A stretch of DNA of 64,000 bases, from assembly GCA_910589415.1 (NCBI GenBank), contig OU342639.1, positions 33,426,268 through 33,490,267 of the forward strand. Reading direction: 5' to 3'. A model generated the notes under the pieces. That model saw nothing but the letters and a program-made list of their open reading frames with translations, searched no databases and was not told the DNA's origin. Numbering within the stretch: the stretch's first letter is position 1; every line of letters starts with the position of its first letter. The position numbers were made by a program, and so were the translations under genes. This DNA is from Malachius bipustulatus (taxonomy: Eukaryota; Arthropoda; Insecta; Coleoptera; Melyridae). Below, in pieces: positions 1 through 10,975 of this stretch.

Positions 1-2387
1 GCAACGGGGAGCTATTAAGGTTTACGATGGGTGGTTTGCTTTGTAATACAGTGGTAGAAAAAATAATATACGTTAAAAATCTTTTACTGAATGGCCTGCT
101 GAAAACCTTCCACTGGGGTTTCTCATAATGCTACTGCAAAAAGCAAAAAATTCTTAATTTTATTTTGTAAGTAGTTCGGCATAGCGATAATTAGGCTATT
201 GATGATGTCTTATAGCGGAGTGTGCTATTAAATTAGAAAGTCGGAGATAGGGGTGAAACTGCATTGATAGCGGAATTCATATTGAAGGAGACTCTCTCCT
301 TCTGGCTGGACTCCTTAACTCCATAACATTCGGTTGCTAGTAAACTATAAGCCGCGACCTTGAGCTAGATATGGTGCCGGTGCCATTGGGAGGTGCATAT
401 GAATACGTCAGCAAATAATATTCAAGAATCAATTGCCAACTAACCATTTTTACAGATTGTTAAATTAACTAGTTTTATAAGAGTTACAAATAAACATGTA
501 AGATCACTGAAGAGCTAACGAGATGTAATAAATCAATCCACACTGGAGATCCTGAATAAGATCAACACTAATCTCCCAAGTTTATCAGACTTGCAGCCAG
601 TTTATTACAAAGAGTGCGGGCGTGTTTTTTTTTTTGCAATAACAGAGGAAAGTTTTCAGAGGCTATCCGGTTTTTTTTTATTACACTTGCCAAAAAAATC
701 ATCTCCATACCAAAGAGTATCCATCACTGACTGGGATAAATATTTCCATGCTGAACTTGAAGTAATTTAAAAAAAAAAAAACAGATCTGAAAGTCAAATC
801 TACAAATCTATTAAGAAAACCACAAAGCCAGGTGGATTAGGATCAAATCAAAATTCATGACATGAGGATTGAATAAGTAAATTGTCGTGATGAGATCACA
901 CACATACTCAGGTCAGTCATGGATGAGATGCATGAAACACAAGACGAGACAGAAACACATAAAGCTCTGTATGAGGGGCAAGCAAAAGCTACCTTCTGTG
1001 AGTGCTGATACAAAGATGGTAACACTTGAAATGTCCACGAGGGATGAACTTGGCCTGCGTTTAAAACAGACTGCTGTTTGATAGCGCGTAAAGCCTCTTT
1101 CTGCAATATTAATGTCGTATTTACATCGTAGCACACATTTTAACCCACCTTCACCCATTTTTTTATTTTAACGCTAGTGTTGTGTTGTGAGTCATGGTAA
1201 TTATCCCTAGAGTGAGTTAATCAACCCTCCACTGCTCTAGACCTATATTTTCTCATAATAGACTTCTAAAGCTGTGATAGGGTTAAAAATAAATGGAACA
1301 AAATCCTTGTACCTACATAAAAAAAATTCCCCTCATCCTGAAAATTAGCAAAACCTGGCTTCAATTTTAAATCGGTTTTCTATATCCTGCATTAAATTTA
1401 ATTATCAGCACAATCTGGGGCTTAAAAATTCAAATCACTTTTCAGAAGAAAAATTTCAAATAATATGCACCCCCCCTCTCCTCCCCCCACAGTATTACAA
1501 TTTAAAGGTGTATAGTGTATTTTTTATTTTATTGTAAAAAATAAGTTTTCTGTCATTTGTTATATTTCCAGTCCAGGGTTACCACCTCTTCAGATAACCT
1601 CAAAAGGACAAAGTATAAAAGTAGAATGATTTTTTTGTCAAATAAGGTATTAAAACTAGACATTCTAACTGCCACATAGGTTTCACTTTTTTCTATATTC
1701 AGTTTGCTTACAAAAAAATAGGTTATAAGTAGGTCAAAGAATAACAAAAGATAGCCAGAGGTTTTGGTTACGATTATCTTGTATCGCGAGGATTTTTGCT
1801 TCAAAAAATTTGTTAATAAGGAATTTTTATAGTAGCTGATTTTATAAAAAAAAAAACAATAGCGTAATCTGGCTTCAATGTAAAATGAACGTCTTGTTTA
1901 TTGAGAAAAAGTTCATATTTGAACTTGTTACAAACCTACCGAACCCTTTTTTCTGACAATAAATCAATAAATAAATCGAAATTAAGATCATGATACAAAA
2001 TTAGTTTTAAAACAAGAGAAACATTATCAATCAGTTACATAAATAATTTCACTACTCGCAAACTCACAACACCAGATGTTACATCTTTGTTTTTATGAGA
2101 TAAATCCGATTTGATATGTAAAATCAATTAAAAAATAATTAAGAGTGCATTAGGAATGAATTGAGATCTACCATCGAAAGCAAAAGCTGCAATTGCAAAA
2201 AGTATTGAACATTAATAAAACTCCTTAGGATCAATTATTCCCAATTTACAATCTAAAAAAAAAAATTATATACCCGGACACTCTGCACTAAACAAAGAAC
2301 GAAAAAAGCTGTTAGTGGATTTGATTTTACAATAATACAACTCATCAACCCGCCACCGTTACCTCTTATCAAACCTCTCCCTCTCAC
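1..2387. other. Mgat2 downstream intron/flank, no exon found
   Basis: AT-rich DNA with A and T homopolymer runs (for example about 767-781, 1846-1857, 2252-2263). No frame shows the missing C-terminal part of Mgat2. A coding-like remnant is listed separately at 519-770. Confidence 0.6.
519..770 (+). pseudogene. Possible degraded coding remnant
   Basis: An uninterrupted frame of about 83 codons with no ATG has a protein-like composition (NTNLPSLSDLQPVYYKECG..., later VSITDWDKYFHAELEV). A second protein-like stretch follows in another frame at about 889-1010 (DEITHILRSVMDEMHETQDE...), with stops after it. This looks like an old transposon or gene remnant with frameshifts. No family was recognised. 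Confidence 0.3.
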
Positions 2388-2694
2388 CTTTTTAGCATCA
2401 CCGAAGTAGTTATAAGTCTTCAGATATGTCCCAAGAGAAAGTATATTACAATGACGACAAGAGTCCCGACAAGTCCTTTCCATAAGCCTTAGGACGTGTA
2501 TGAAATCCTCGGCGACGTAATGGTCCTCCTCGAGGAATATCACCATCCCCGTGTGATTCCTCGTCACTTCCAGCTGGTTGAAGACGCGATTGGCTTTCCA
2601 CCACCAGTGGTGCTTTGTCTGGGTGAACTTGGCTTCACGGTAGTGTCCATACAGATCCGGATAAAGAGCATTGTTGCATTTCTTGATCAACGCC
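2388..2694 (-). CDS. Mgat2: Mgat2 coding exon with catalytic acidic motif
   Basis: The acceptor is CTTCTTAG at 2695-2696. It was chosen over a nearer GCAG at about 2708 because only this one keeps the frame: the split codon becomes CA/G, giving ...KREQALIKKC.... The donor is AAG/GTGAGA at 2387. The exon encodes GHYREAKFTQTKHHWWWK, the EEDHYVAEDF motif thought to bind the metal/UDP-GlcNAc, and NILSLGTY. The next exon is not in the window. Confidence 0.95.
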
Positions 2695-3465
2695 CTAAGA
2701 AGGACTGCCATGTTAAAAAAAATCTAATCGCTTATAAAACGAATCATTACTTACTGCTCCCGTTTGATATCCCTTGGGCAGTCGTGCGGATCTTCTCCTG
2801 GAAATTCATGTGGATGCGTTTGGATGGAATAAGGATAAAAAATTTGTATCACCTTGCAGAAATCGACGCTTTGTACCAATCCGTTTATTTCCTCATCGTA
2901 ATAGTCATGAGAGAAGACGAGTAAAGCTTGAGAGATGTCACGAGCTTGCGCTAGACTCACAATTAGATGACGCAAGTACTTAATTCTGTCATGAATCTGA
3001 AAGGATCTTATTATAAATCTAAATAAGTGGGAAAATGTTAAAACTCTTTCACCTGTATCACAATGACTACCGAGTCATTCTGCAACGGTCCAAACACATC
3101 TTCGTTATAAACCATCTGCTGCATATTATAAACGGCGATACTCTTCTTGATCTCGGAGATGTTCAAAGGCAGCCTGGCTCTAGGTCCCATGGTCCCGTTT
3201 GTTCCTTGGGCGCCGCCCGAGCCGTTCGGGCGGGGGCCAAGGAGAAACTTGTGTAGCACGACGGGGACCATGCTGAAGATGGCGGCGGCGGACTCGTTGC
3301 CGTCGGCCTGCGTATCGGTCCCGGCCCGGAAGGAGAGGAAGTTCAGCTGCAGCCAGAGGAAGAGGACCGCGAAGGCAATCAGGCCGGTGCGAAGCCAGGG
3401 GGAGGATGAACGATGGCGGCGAAGGACGCGCAGTCCGATGCTCATTGTTAGGCATCCGTGCTCAT
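2388..3465 (-). CDS. Mgat2: Mgat2, N-acetylglucosaminyltransferase II, 5' part of gene (three coding exons)
   Basis: Alpha-1,6-mannosyl-glycoprotein 2-beta-N-acetylglucosaminyltransferase adds GlcNAc from UDP-GlcNAc to the alpha-1,6 mannose of N-glycans in the Golgi lumen, committing them to the complex type. Joining 3445-3053, 2996-2755 and 2694-2388 gives 314 residues in one frame; vertebrate MGAT2 is about 447, so the C-terminal third is beyond the left edge. Visible: a short basic cytoplasmic tail, a membrane anchor at about residues 19-40 (type II topology), a stem with several N-glycosylation sequons, then the family signatures YPYSIQ, FPGEDPHDCPRD, YGHYREAKFTQTKHHWWWK and the acidic catalytic motif FLEEDHYVAEDF. 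The last segment has LSLGTY, as in the family. All junctions are GT-AG and in phase. No exon for the remaining C-terminal part (a WDW-type motif is expected) was found in 1-2387. Confidence 0.96.
2755..2996 (-). CDS. Mgat2: Mgat2 coding exon, N-terminal part of catalytic domain
   Basis: Acceptor GATCCTTTCAG at 2997-2998 and donor GTAAGT at 2754-2753. It begins in phase 0 and ends after two bases of a codon. It encodes about 80 residues including the conserved start of the catalytic fold (HDRIKYLRHLIVSLAQA, then LLVFSHDYYDEEIN) and the FPGEDPHDCPRDI signature. Confidence 0.95.
3053..3465 (-). CDS. Mgat2: Mgat2 exon with start codon, membrane anchor and stem
   Basis: The coding part is 3445-3053 (131 codons). 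The ATG at 3445 has A at -3 and opens a frame with a hydrophobic anchor. An acceptor (TTCTATTCCAG) at 3466-3467 shows that an upstream untranslated exon exists. The donor is CAG/GTGAAAG at 3052. The exon is strikingly GC-rich over about 3170-3430 in otherwise AT-rich DNA. Two ATGs precede the start within the same exon: a five-codon ORF at 3465-3448 and an out-of-frame ORF starting at 3455. Confidence 0.93.
3448..3465 (-). promoter_or_regulatory. Upstream ORF in Mgat2 leader
   Basis: Directly after the splice acceptor, the first ATG of this exon reads five codons (MSTDA) and stops 3 bases before the real start codon. Its stop and the main ATG are close enough for re-initiation. A second ATG at 3455 opens an out-of-frame ORF reaching 3180. 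A translational brake is an inference; if the first ATG is in frame with an upstream exon it could instead be internal coding sequence. Confidence 0.4.
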
Positions 3466-4630
3466 CTGGAATAGAATTAAGAAGAAAGGATTAGATTAAA
3501 AAAAAAAAAATTAAAATTGTCATATTCTCAGAATTACAAAAGGTGTGCTGTTAGAAAAACTTTATACCCCGAGTTCGTGTTTTAAGAAGTGCAGGACTGA
3601 CTTACTTATTTCACCTCTATAGCTGCATCTTTCAAGATTCTTGAACGAAATTTTGTATTCTTGCAGAAGTTATGGAGAACTTAGGATTTTCGTTGAAAAG
3701 CTTTCTAAAAAAACATTATTTGTACCTACAGGGTGTCGCTTCAAATTTTGTAAAAATCCGTTCGCAAAAAATACACCATTCAAGCGATTGATGCGCAAGA
3801 ACGTTTTATATTATTATGGGTTAAAATTGCGAGGGAGTAAAAACATTTTTTTAAATTTATTTAAAAAGTCATTCGAAGGAAAATATTGATTTTTTCAAGG
3901 TTTACTATTCCTTCTAATAACGATTCGTTTACCCTTCACATGATAAATAATTTATATTTATAATTACTCATTTACTAGTAGTAGTCAATTCAATTACCTG
4001 AAATCTTCAAATAAAAACCTTACTTAGAATAAAATTTTTACACGCTGATGTGTTTGCTGTTAATATTTTCACCTACAGTCTAATTTAATTAATTTAATTT
4101 ACAAGTCTGTAGTAGACAAAATAAGAGTAAGTTATGTAGCGAATTTTTCCTAATTATTGTTTTAGTATGCTTATTGTTGTAAATAATACAAACAAATGAG
4201 AAAACAACTGGTACAACGGGAACGCCACTGATCCATTCTACTCCCCCGACCTCCCTTCAACATATAACGGTTTTTTTCTTATAATAAACTACACTCTCCC
4301 TATCAAGGAAAAAAAAAACAAGAAGAGTCTCCTTATTAAACACAATAATGAACTATAAATAATAATAACTGAGAAAGAAAATACAAAATTGTGCAAGGAT
4401 ATAATTCCCTTGAAAAAAAAAACAGTTCCCAAGAGAAAGAGAGGAGCTTGAGAACGTAAGCTCCCTCAAGGACTACTTTTGGATCGTTTTAAAAAATTAA
4501 TGAAACTTGAAACTTGCTGAAACGTCGGTCGAGAGGAGATGGAGCAGGAATTGAAGAAAATAGAGAAGGGGTATAACCTCATAGAAAAATTGCTAAAAAA
4601 GAAAATCAACCAAATTTTCTGTAAATCGAG
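3466..4630. other. 5' flank/intron of Mgat2
   Basis: AT-rich sequence with no exon signal that I can defend. The untranslated first exon and promoter of Mgat2 should lie here or further right, since the exon at 3053-3465 starts with a splice acceptor. Short open frames here lack splice or codon support. Confidence 0.5.
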
Positions 4631-4935
4631 GTGGGGGGAGGAAGAGAAAGAAAGAAAGAAAGAAATAAAGAAAGAAAGAAAGAAAGAAAGAAAGAGAGGG
4701 AGAGATAGAGATAGAGATAGAGATAGAGAGAGGGAGAGTGAGAGGGAGAGTGAGAGGGAGAGGGAGAGAGAGGGAGGGAGACAGGGAGGGAGGGAGGGAG
4801 GGAGATAGAGGTAGAGGGAGAGGGAGAGGGGGAGGGAGGGGGGGAGAGAGAGAGCGAGGGAGGGAGGGAGAAAGAAAGAAAGAGAGAGAGAGAGATTGAG
4901 GGAGGGGGAGGGAGAGGGAGACAGACAGACAGACA
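4631..4935 (+). repeat. Purine-only microsatellite tract (GAAA, GAGA, GATA, GGGA, GACA units)
   Basis: About 300 bases of almost pure purine on the plus strand: (GAAA)n, then (GATA/GAGA)n, (GGGA)n, (GAGA)n, ending in (GACA)n. Long Ser/Leu/Pro or Arg/Glu/Lys frames across it are products of the repeat. Such tracts can form triplex (H-DNA) structures and often vary in length. Confidence 0.95.
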
Positions 4936-5830
4936 CTACCTATAGAATATTTTACCACTTTTGAATGATTCAGGACATTAGTGTACTAATCTACAAATCG
5001 AGTGAGGAGGAAAGGGAGGCAGCCACTATACTACAGAACTTGAATATATCTTCTTTGAAAAAATTAAATAAAGAACTTCCTTATTAGGTATGTATTAATA
5101 ATTCAAGAAATTCTCATTAAATCGAGCGAGATTACATCGAGTAGCAACTATAAACTGGTGAAACTGTAGCATTAAATTTACCTTTAACTTTACATTATGT
5201 AGAAATAAAAGTCTTAATTTGTTTAACTCAATTCTGAAACGCTCCTGCACTTTGAAGATGAATTTTCGATACTTCGAATTAACTGATGCTTGCACTACTA
5301 CTAGAGAGACTCGGGCAAATTGCTCAACTGATCTTGTGTGGGTTCTATTTATAACTTCTCCATTCATCGTGCCGTGTGCAAGACTTTAATGTAGGCTACG
5401 TATAACGGGGGCTCCCCGAGCTGCTTTCATTATTTATTTTTGTTGAACAGAATCCAACACATTTTCTTGAAAAAATCGCTATAAATATATCTTTTTCAGT
5501 TGAAGTAGTTATTGAAAATAGTAAAATCGAGCGAAAAGAGCGAGAGAAAATATAGCTGCTGTTTTAATCCGGTGGAACGATAAAATTCTTTCAAAAAAAT
5601 TATAAAAAGAGCTAAATTTCAGGAATGTGGGACCACCTCTACGGTAGCTGTCCTTGGCTGCTTCCGCCGCCGGCAGTACGGTGGTCTGACGGTGAGTTTC
5701 GACGGGGAACCACCGACCGTCTGCAAGCAGTCGCAGTGGGGAGACGTCGAGCGAGGACAGACAGAGTTCAACGCGAACAAGATCAGTGAGGGAATGGAAA
5801 CGCTCCGGGCTGCTACTCAATGTATTCTTA

Positions 5831-6714
5831 TAAAGGGTTATTCACGGTATACGCCACGGAAGATTATGGCCGTGTCTCTGGATTTTAGGATCTTTTTATT
5901 TTTGGAGTGGATAGAGACCCGGCAGAGGTCGTTTTAAAATTATATTCATAATGTACAGGCTGTCCCAAAAGCATGAAACATATCAAAGTTAAGTTTTTTT
6001 AAATGGAATGCTCCTATGTTATTGCATTTTTAGATTGCCTGAGAAGAGAAAAGAAGATTGTCTTTTACAGTTGGTGTTTAAATTCAGAAGTTTGTGAGTT
6101 ATAAACAAGTGAAAATCGTCATTTTTCAAGTTCAAGGCCCTGTTCAAGGAAAACGGCTTAAGATAGAGAAAAACGGCTTACATGTCCCTATTTTAACTTT
6201 TCATGCACTATCCTATGATGTAGATGAAATGTTTGTACAGGGTGATAAAAAATTTGAAAAATTCTGAGATTTCTCCACGCGTCGACAAATAAAAAAATCA
6301 AAGAAAGTACAAATGTTTCTATACCATAGGATAGTACATGAAAAGTTAAAATAGGGACATGTAAGCCGTTTTTCTCTATCATGAACTGTTTTCGTTGTAC
6401 AGGGCCTTGAACTTCAAAAATGACGATTTTCACTTGTTTATAACTCAAAAACTTCTGAATTTAAACACCAACTGTGAAAACCAATCTTATTTTCTCTTCT
6501 CAGACAATCTAAAAATGCAATAACATAGGAGCATTCCATTAAAAAAAAACATAACTTTGATATGTTTCATGCTTTTGGGACACCCTGTACATTATGAATA
6601 TAATTTTAAAACGTACCTCTGCCGGGTCTCTATCCACTCCAAAAATAAAAAGATCCTTAAATCCAGAGACACGGCCATAAACTTCCGTGGCGTATACCGT
6701 GAATAACCCTGTAT
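5831..6714. mobile_element. Foldback element, copy 1 (884 bases)
   Basis: The two halves are inverted copies of each other over about 400 bases each, centred near 6270. The outer ends are AAAGGGTTATTCACGG and CCGTGAATAACCCTGTA. It carries no transposase frame; short open frames inside are products of the repeat. It is nearly identical in content and equal in length to 7850-8733. TA at both ends would fit Tc1/mariner-type insertion. Confidence 0.85.
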
Positions 6715-6878
6715 ATTTTAACAATAATCAATTACGAAGTGTTACGAGATTAGAGTTGAATAAAAATAGTTGTAGAAATACGGTGTTTCCCTGTGCCTCT
6801 ACAAATTAGTCTACAACAGGAATAATCAAGAAATTTGGTCAAATTGAGTGATAATAGATCGAGTAGCAACCTATAATA

Positions 6879-7254
6879 GTTCCTTAATAAGAGGTAGGTA
6901 CAAATGAAGACGGGAGATTCCTTAAGTAAGTAATTTTAAGAAAAAAAAGGTCGCAAACGTTTCGTTTTCGAGATACAGGGTGTTAAAGTTTGAATTTTTT
7001 TCAAGTTTTTTTCTCATAGTATCTACACTTCACAAGATATTCAACTGAAATTTGGCACATACATTACAATTGAGAGTTTACACCATGTGACATGCCAATT
7101 TCGATAGCAAATCTACAGGGTGATATTTTTTCTGGAACACTGTCCCCTGTTTTTCCGAAAACGAAACGTTTGCAACCCCATGTTTATTGGAAGTTTTTTT
7201 CTTAAAATTACTTAAGGAATCTCCCCTCTTCATTTGTACCTCCATTTAAGGAAC
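6879..7254. repeat. Inverted repeat, 376 bases
   Basis: The arms begin GTTCCTTAATAAGAGG and end CCATTTAAGGAAC. Inner blocks match in inverse order (ACAAATGAAGACGGGAG / CTCCCCTCTTCATTTGT, and CAAACGTTTCGTTTTCG / CGAAAACGAAACGTTTG). TACAGGGTG occurs inside at about 6972 and 7117. It sits between the two 884-base foldbacks. Confidence 0.78.
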
Positions 7255-7849
7255 ATAGCTAGTCTCCTCAAGTACCATGGTTTCAGGTTGGAATAATTAA
7301 TGAGAATGATATGTAAATCGAGCGAAAGGAGAGAATGCAAATGAAACTGCTGTTTAAAAAAAAAGTGTAAAATCCCATAAAAAAGTCAATCTCCAAAGAA
7401 CAAGAAATGTGCTTGTAAATCGAGCGAGACCAGATCGAGTTACAACCAGGTATAAAACATGACAAGACGGTAAAATTCCCTCCAAAAAATCAAAATTCAC
7501 TCCAAAAAATCGCTGTAACTAGTCTCCTCAAGTACTATGGTTGACTCCGTTTGAATAATCAATGAGAATAATTTGTAAATCGAGCGAAAGGAGCGAATGC
7601 TGAAAACTGCTGTTTCAAAACGAAGAAACGTGTAAAATCTCTTAAAAAAAAGATGAAAATTTCCAAAGAACAAGAAATTTGCTTGTAAATCAAGTACATA
7701 CCACAGTTTCAAGTTAGAATAATTAAAGTGAATGGTTTGTAAATCGAGCGAAAAAGAAAATGGAGTTACTATTGTAAAACGGAATTCCTTATAAAAAAAT
7801 CAATAGCACGAAAAATTTCGCTTCAAATCAAAACCTTGTTGAAAGGTTA

Positions 7850-8733
7850 TACAGGGTTATTCACGGTATACGCCACGGAAGATTATGGCCGTGTCTTTGG
7901 ATTTTAGGTTCTTTTTATTTTTGGAGTGGATAGAGACCCGGCAGAGGTACGTTTTAAAATTATATTCATAATGTACAGTATGTCCCAAAAGCATGAAACA
8001 TATCAAAGTTATGTTTTTTTTAAATGGAATGCTCCTATGTTATTGCATTTTTAGATTGTCTGAGAAGAAAAAGTAAGATTAGCTTTTACAGTTGGTGTTT
8101 AAATTCAGAAGTTTTTGAGTTATAAGCAAGTGAAAATCGTCATTTTTCAAGTTCAAGGCCCTGTCCAAGGAAAACGGCTTAAGATAGAGAAAAGCGGCTT
8201 ACATGTCCCTATTTTAACTTTTCATGTACTATCCTATGATGTAGATGAAATGTTTATACAGGGTGATAAAAAATTTGAAAAAATCTGAGATTTCTCCACG
8301 CGTCGCCAAATAAAAAAATCAAAGAAAGTACAAATGTTTCTATACCATAGGATAGTACATGAAAAGTTAAAATAGGGACATGTAAGCCGTTTTTCTCTAT
8401 CATGAACTGTTTTCGTTGTACAGGGCCTTGAACTTCAAAAATGACGATTTTCACTTGTTTATAACTCAAAAACTTCTGAATTTAAACACCAACTGTGAAA
8501 ACCAATCTTATTTTCTCTTCTCAGACAATCTAAAAATGCAATAACATAGGAGCATTCCATTTAAAGAAACATAACTTTGATATGTTTCATGCTTTTGGGA
8601 CACCCTGTACATTATGAATATAATTTTAGAACGTACCTCTGTCGGGTCTCTATCCACTCCAAAAATAAAAAGATCCTAAAATCCAGAGACACGGCCATAA
8701 TCTTCCGTGGCGTATACCGTGAATAACCCTGTA
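7850..8733. mobile_element. Foldback element, copy 2 (884 bases)
   Basis: Same element as 5831-6714 with a few percent difference, intact at both ends (TACAGGGTTATTCACGG ... CCGTGAATAACCCTGTA). If the element proper is CAGGG...CCCTG, a TA flanks each side, the target duplication of the Tc1/mariner superfamily. No coding capacity, so it would be non-autonomous. Confidence 0.87.
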
Positions 8734-8790
8734 TGCATTCGGAGTATTGCAAAAATTTGTTTTAAATCGAACGAGTTGTAAAAAAGGCGA

Positions 8791-9679
8791 AATATGTATT
8801 TATAAATTGAAGGTAAAATACAACAAAACGACAAGAAATAAAATTTAAATTTGAAATTTAGTCTCAGCTAAAAGACAGAAAAAAAATTGAATATAATACA
8901 TTTCTTACAAAAAATGGTCTCAAATTAATTTCCTATTGATTTACACTTCATTGATCTTCATTATTATAACAAGGACGACGGTCTTATTGAAGCATTACAA
9001 TACTTTTAAATTCGAATAAATCAAAGTAAATGAGATTTTATATTCATTTAATAAAATAATAACAATGTTAAATAAACACAAAAACATCAAAAGAATAATA
9101 GGTGAAATATATTCAAGTACAATACAATGCCAAGAAGCGACTAGAACGACACAATAATGAGGAAACATTAGAACCCATTTAACAAAAGTGTTTTTTCATC
9201 ACGGAAACTTGTAATTATATAATATAGCTATAATTGAAAATTACATCCCAGCATTGCTTATTTACCGAGATGCAGCGAACCTGACTATAAGATTTACTTA
9301 CAGAAATATTAGGTCAAAATCAGGGACCGGGAAAAATCCCCAATTTAAAAGTTAAAACCGTCTATCCAGAAGGGTATTATACCACCTACTAGATAAAACG
9401 ATCAAACTATTATTCCCTCATGCATAGAACGATGCGACGTTCTTCTTATTATTGTAATTGATTAATGGGGTCAGTTTGCGGAAGTAATTTAAAATTGAAA
9501 GACCAGGGAGACAATAATTATTAAGTTCGCCGTCGTGAGATAAAAACAGATTTTTGAACCTGAAGAAGAATAAAAAAGTTTTGAACTTCAACGGCCCGGT
9601 CCATGTCTCTATCATTTTGTTTTACGTTTTATTAATAATTAATGAGTTGTATAAGGCAAAAAAGCTATTTTGGAGTTAT
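8791..9679. other. AT-rich intergenic DNA
   Basis: No gene, clear repeat or structured RNA was seen. Confidence 0.5.
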
Positions 9680-9810
9680 TGATGCGTGTAGGCTTTTATT
9701 GAAATCACAATTGATTCCGGGCTGTTGTGCCGTGGTAATTCCGGCACAACAGCCTGGAATTACGAATTCAATATTTTGGAGTAATTTTTTCATCCACTCC
9801 ACACGCATGA
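9680..9810. repeat. Short foldback with a strong GC hairpin
   Basis: The outer arms TGATGCGTGT and ACACGCATGA are inverted. The core is a perfect 12-base stem (GCTGTTGTGCCG at 9721-9732, CGGCACAACAGC at 9742-9753) with a 9-base loop, extended by TTCCGG/CTGGAA. It may be a tiny MITE or a structured RNA. Confidence 0.7.
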
Positions 9811-10179
9811 ATGGGCACTGATTCCGACCAACTATTTCAGGACCAGTCGATGTTGTTTATGGTAGCGTGGTAGTGGTAGTAGAGTAACCGTGACCCCACA
9901 GGTAGGTGCATAATTATGTATAATTATTAATATTAGTATCAACTTTATATCTGAATTGACTTGCATGAGTTCTGATTGGTTTTCATGCCATACGATGCTA
10001 ATGAACGCGTCCTTAGCCTACAAAATACCAAACATTTATAATGGTATTATGCAAACTGATACCTACCTACCTGCTTGTTTAGAAATATAAAATATTTATT
10101 ATTAAATAATTCCCCATCTGCTCTACTCTCCTAGCTCTAGGCCAAATGTGTCATAAGAGTAATAAAATAACGCGATTAA
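9811..10179. other. AT-rich intergenic DNA
   Basis: Nothing recognisable beyond TAGGTA/CTACC runs. Confidence 0.45.
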
Positions 10180-10369
10180 TTGTTTTTATGTGAACTATCA
10201 ATTAACGTTTCTTCAGCAATTTCTACCCAAGAAAATTTATATAAAAAAGTGCTATCACCAGAATATGATATGGTGTCACTGTCACTACATTTACAAGAAA
10301 TTATTATACTGATCCAGGAAACTTTTTTTTGTAAAAACAGACTAGCAGTCAATTTTCTACAATTTTTTT

Positions 10370-10975
10370 TACATTTTTCTTTAACGAGTTTTGAAGATAA
10401 GTGGGAGATATTTTTTTCCCACACTTCCTGCGATTACCTCAAAAAATATAAAAATATTTTGGTATTTTGGCATTCAAGTTCTAAAAAAGCCCTTTCCATT
10501 GACATCTCACATGTCAGAAAAAATTTATAAATTGAGAATTTTTGAAAAAATAATTGAGCTACAATGTTTTTCCAGCAAATTTTTTGGAGCATTTTTGATT
10601 AACTCGTTTCGGAGATAAGGGAGGGCTCAACTTTTTCAAAAATATCTTGAACACTACTAAACTCAAATCGTGGAAAAAATATTTTTGAGATTCATGGAAA
10701 CGTGCTTTCAATAGATAGCTCACATGGACCCGACACAAAAAATTATTTTATTAGATTAACAAACTTTTGCCCTAGAAGATTGAAAAATTATTTTCGGGCA
10801 TTGATGATTAGGAGATTTTTGAGTCAAATTTTATCGGTGATTCCTTCATCCAGTTCCGAGAAATTCGACTGTGACAGACACATTCAGAAATTCCGTTATT
10901 TCATTTTAATTCCTGTGGAACTCTAAGAACTGTGAAAACGATATAGGAGGTTTCCGGTATAACCGGAAGTGCTGT
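10370..10975. repeat. Diverged tandem repeat, about 210-base unit
   Basis: Blocks around CCCTTTCCATTGACATCTCACATG (about 10490) and GCTTTCAATAGATAGCTCACATGG (about 10700) repeat about 213 bases apart with the following A/T-rich sequence. The segment ends with TTTCCGGTATAACCGGAAGTG, a motif seen again at about 28468. Open frames of 75-116 codons across it share no family feature. Confidence 0.5.

Larger units (their letters stand above)
5111..8790. repeat. Cluster of short diverged repeats (TAAATCGAGCGA family)
   Basis: The core TAAATCGAGCGA (often followed by AAAGGAG or GACCAGATCGAGT) recurs at about 5119, 5524, 7315, 7416, 7575, 7740 and, with change, 8765. Longer shared blocks (AGTCTCCTCAAGTAC...ATGG, TCCAAAGAACAAGAAAT) put copies 165-260 bases apart at 7260-7760, so this is a diverged tandem family. 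Two 884-base foldback elements and a 376-base inverted repeat interrupt it. Confidence 0.7.

Noticed and set aside
2695..2711. An ATG and GCAG just upstream of Mgat2 exon 3 as exon start
   Set aside because: Using that acceptor puts a stop three codons later; the acceptor at 2695-2696 restores the frame and the family's CPRDIKREQALIKKC reading.
4466..4958. Long Ser/Leu/Pro-rich and Arg/Glu-rich open frames
   Set aside because: They are translations of the purine microsatellite at 4631-4935 in different frames.
6188..8469. Two near-identical ORFs (6188-6448 and 8254-8469, minus)
   Set aside because: Both lie across the arms of the two copies of the 884-base foldback; the similarity comes from the repeat, not from a gene family.
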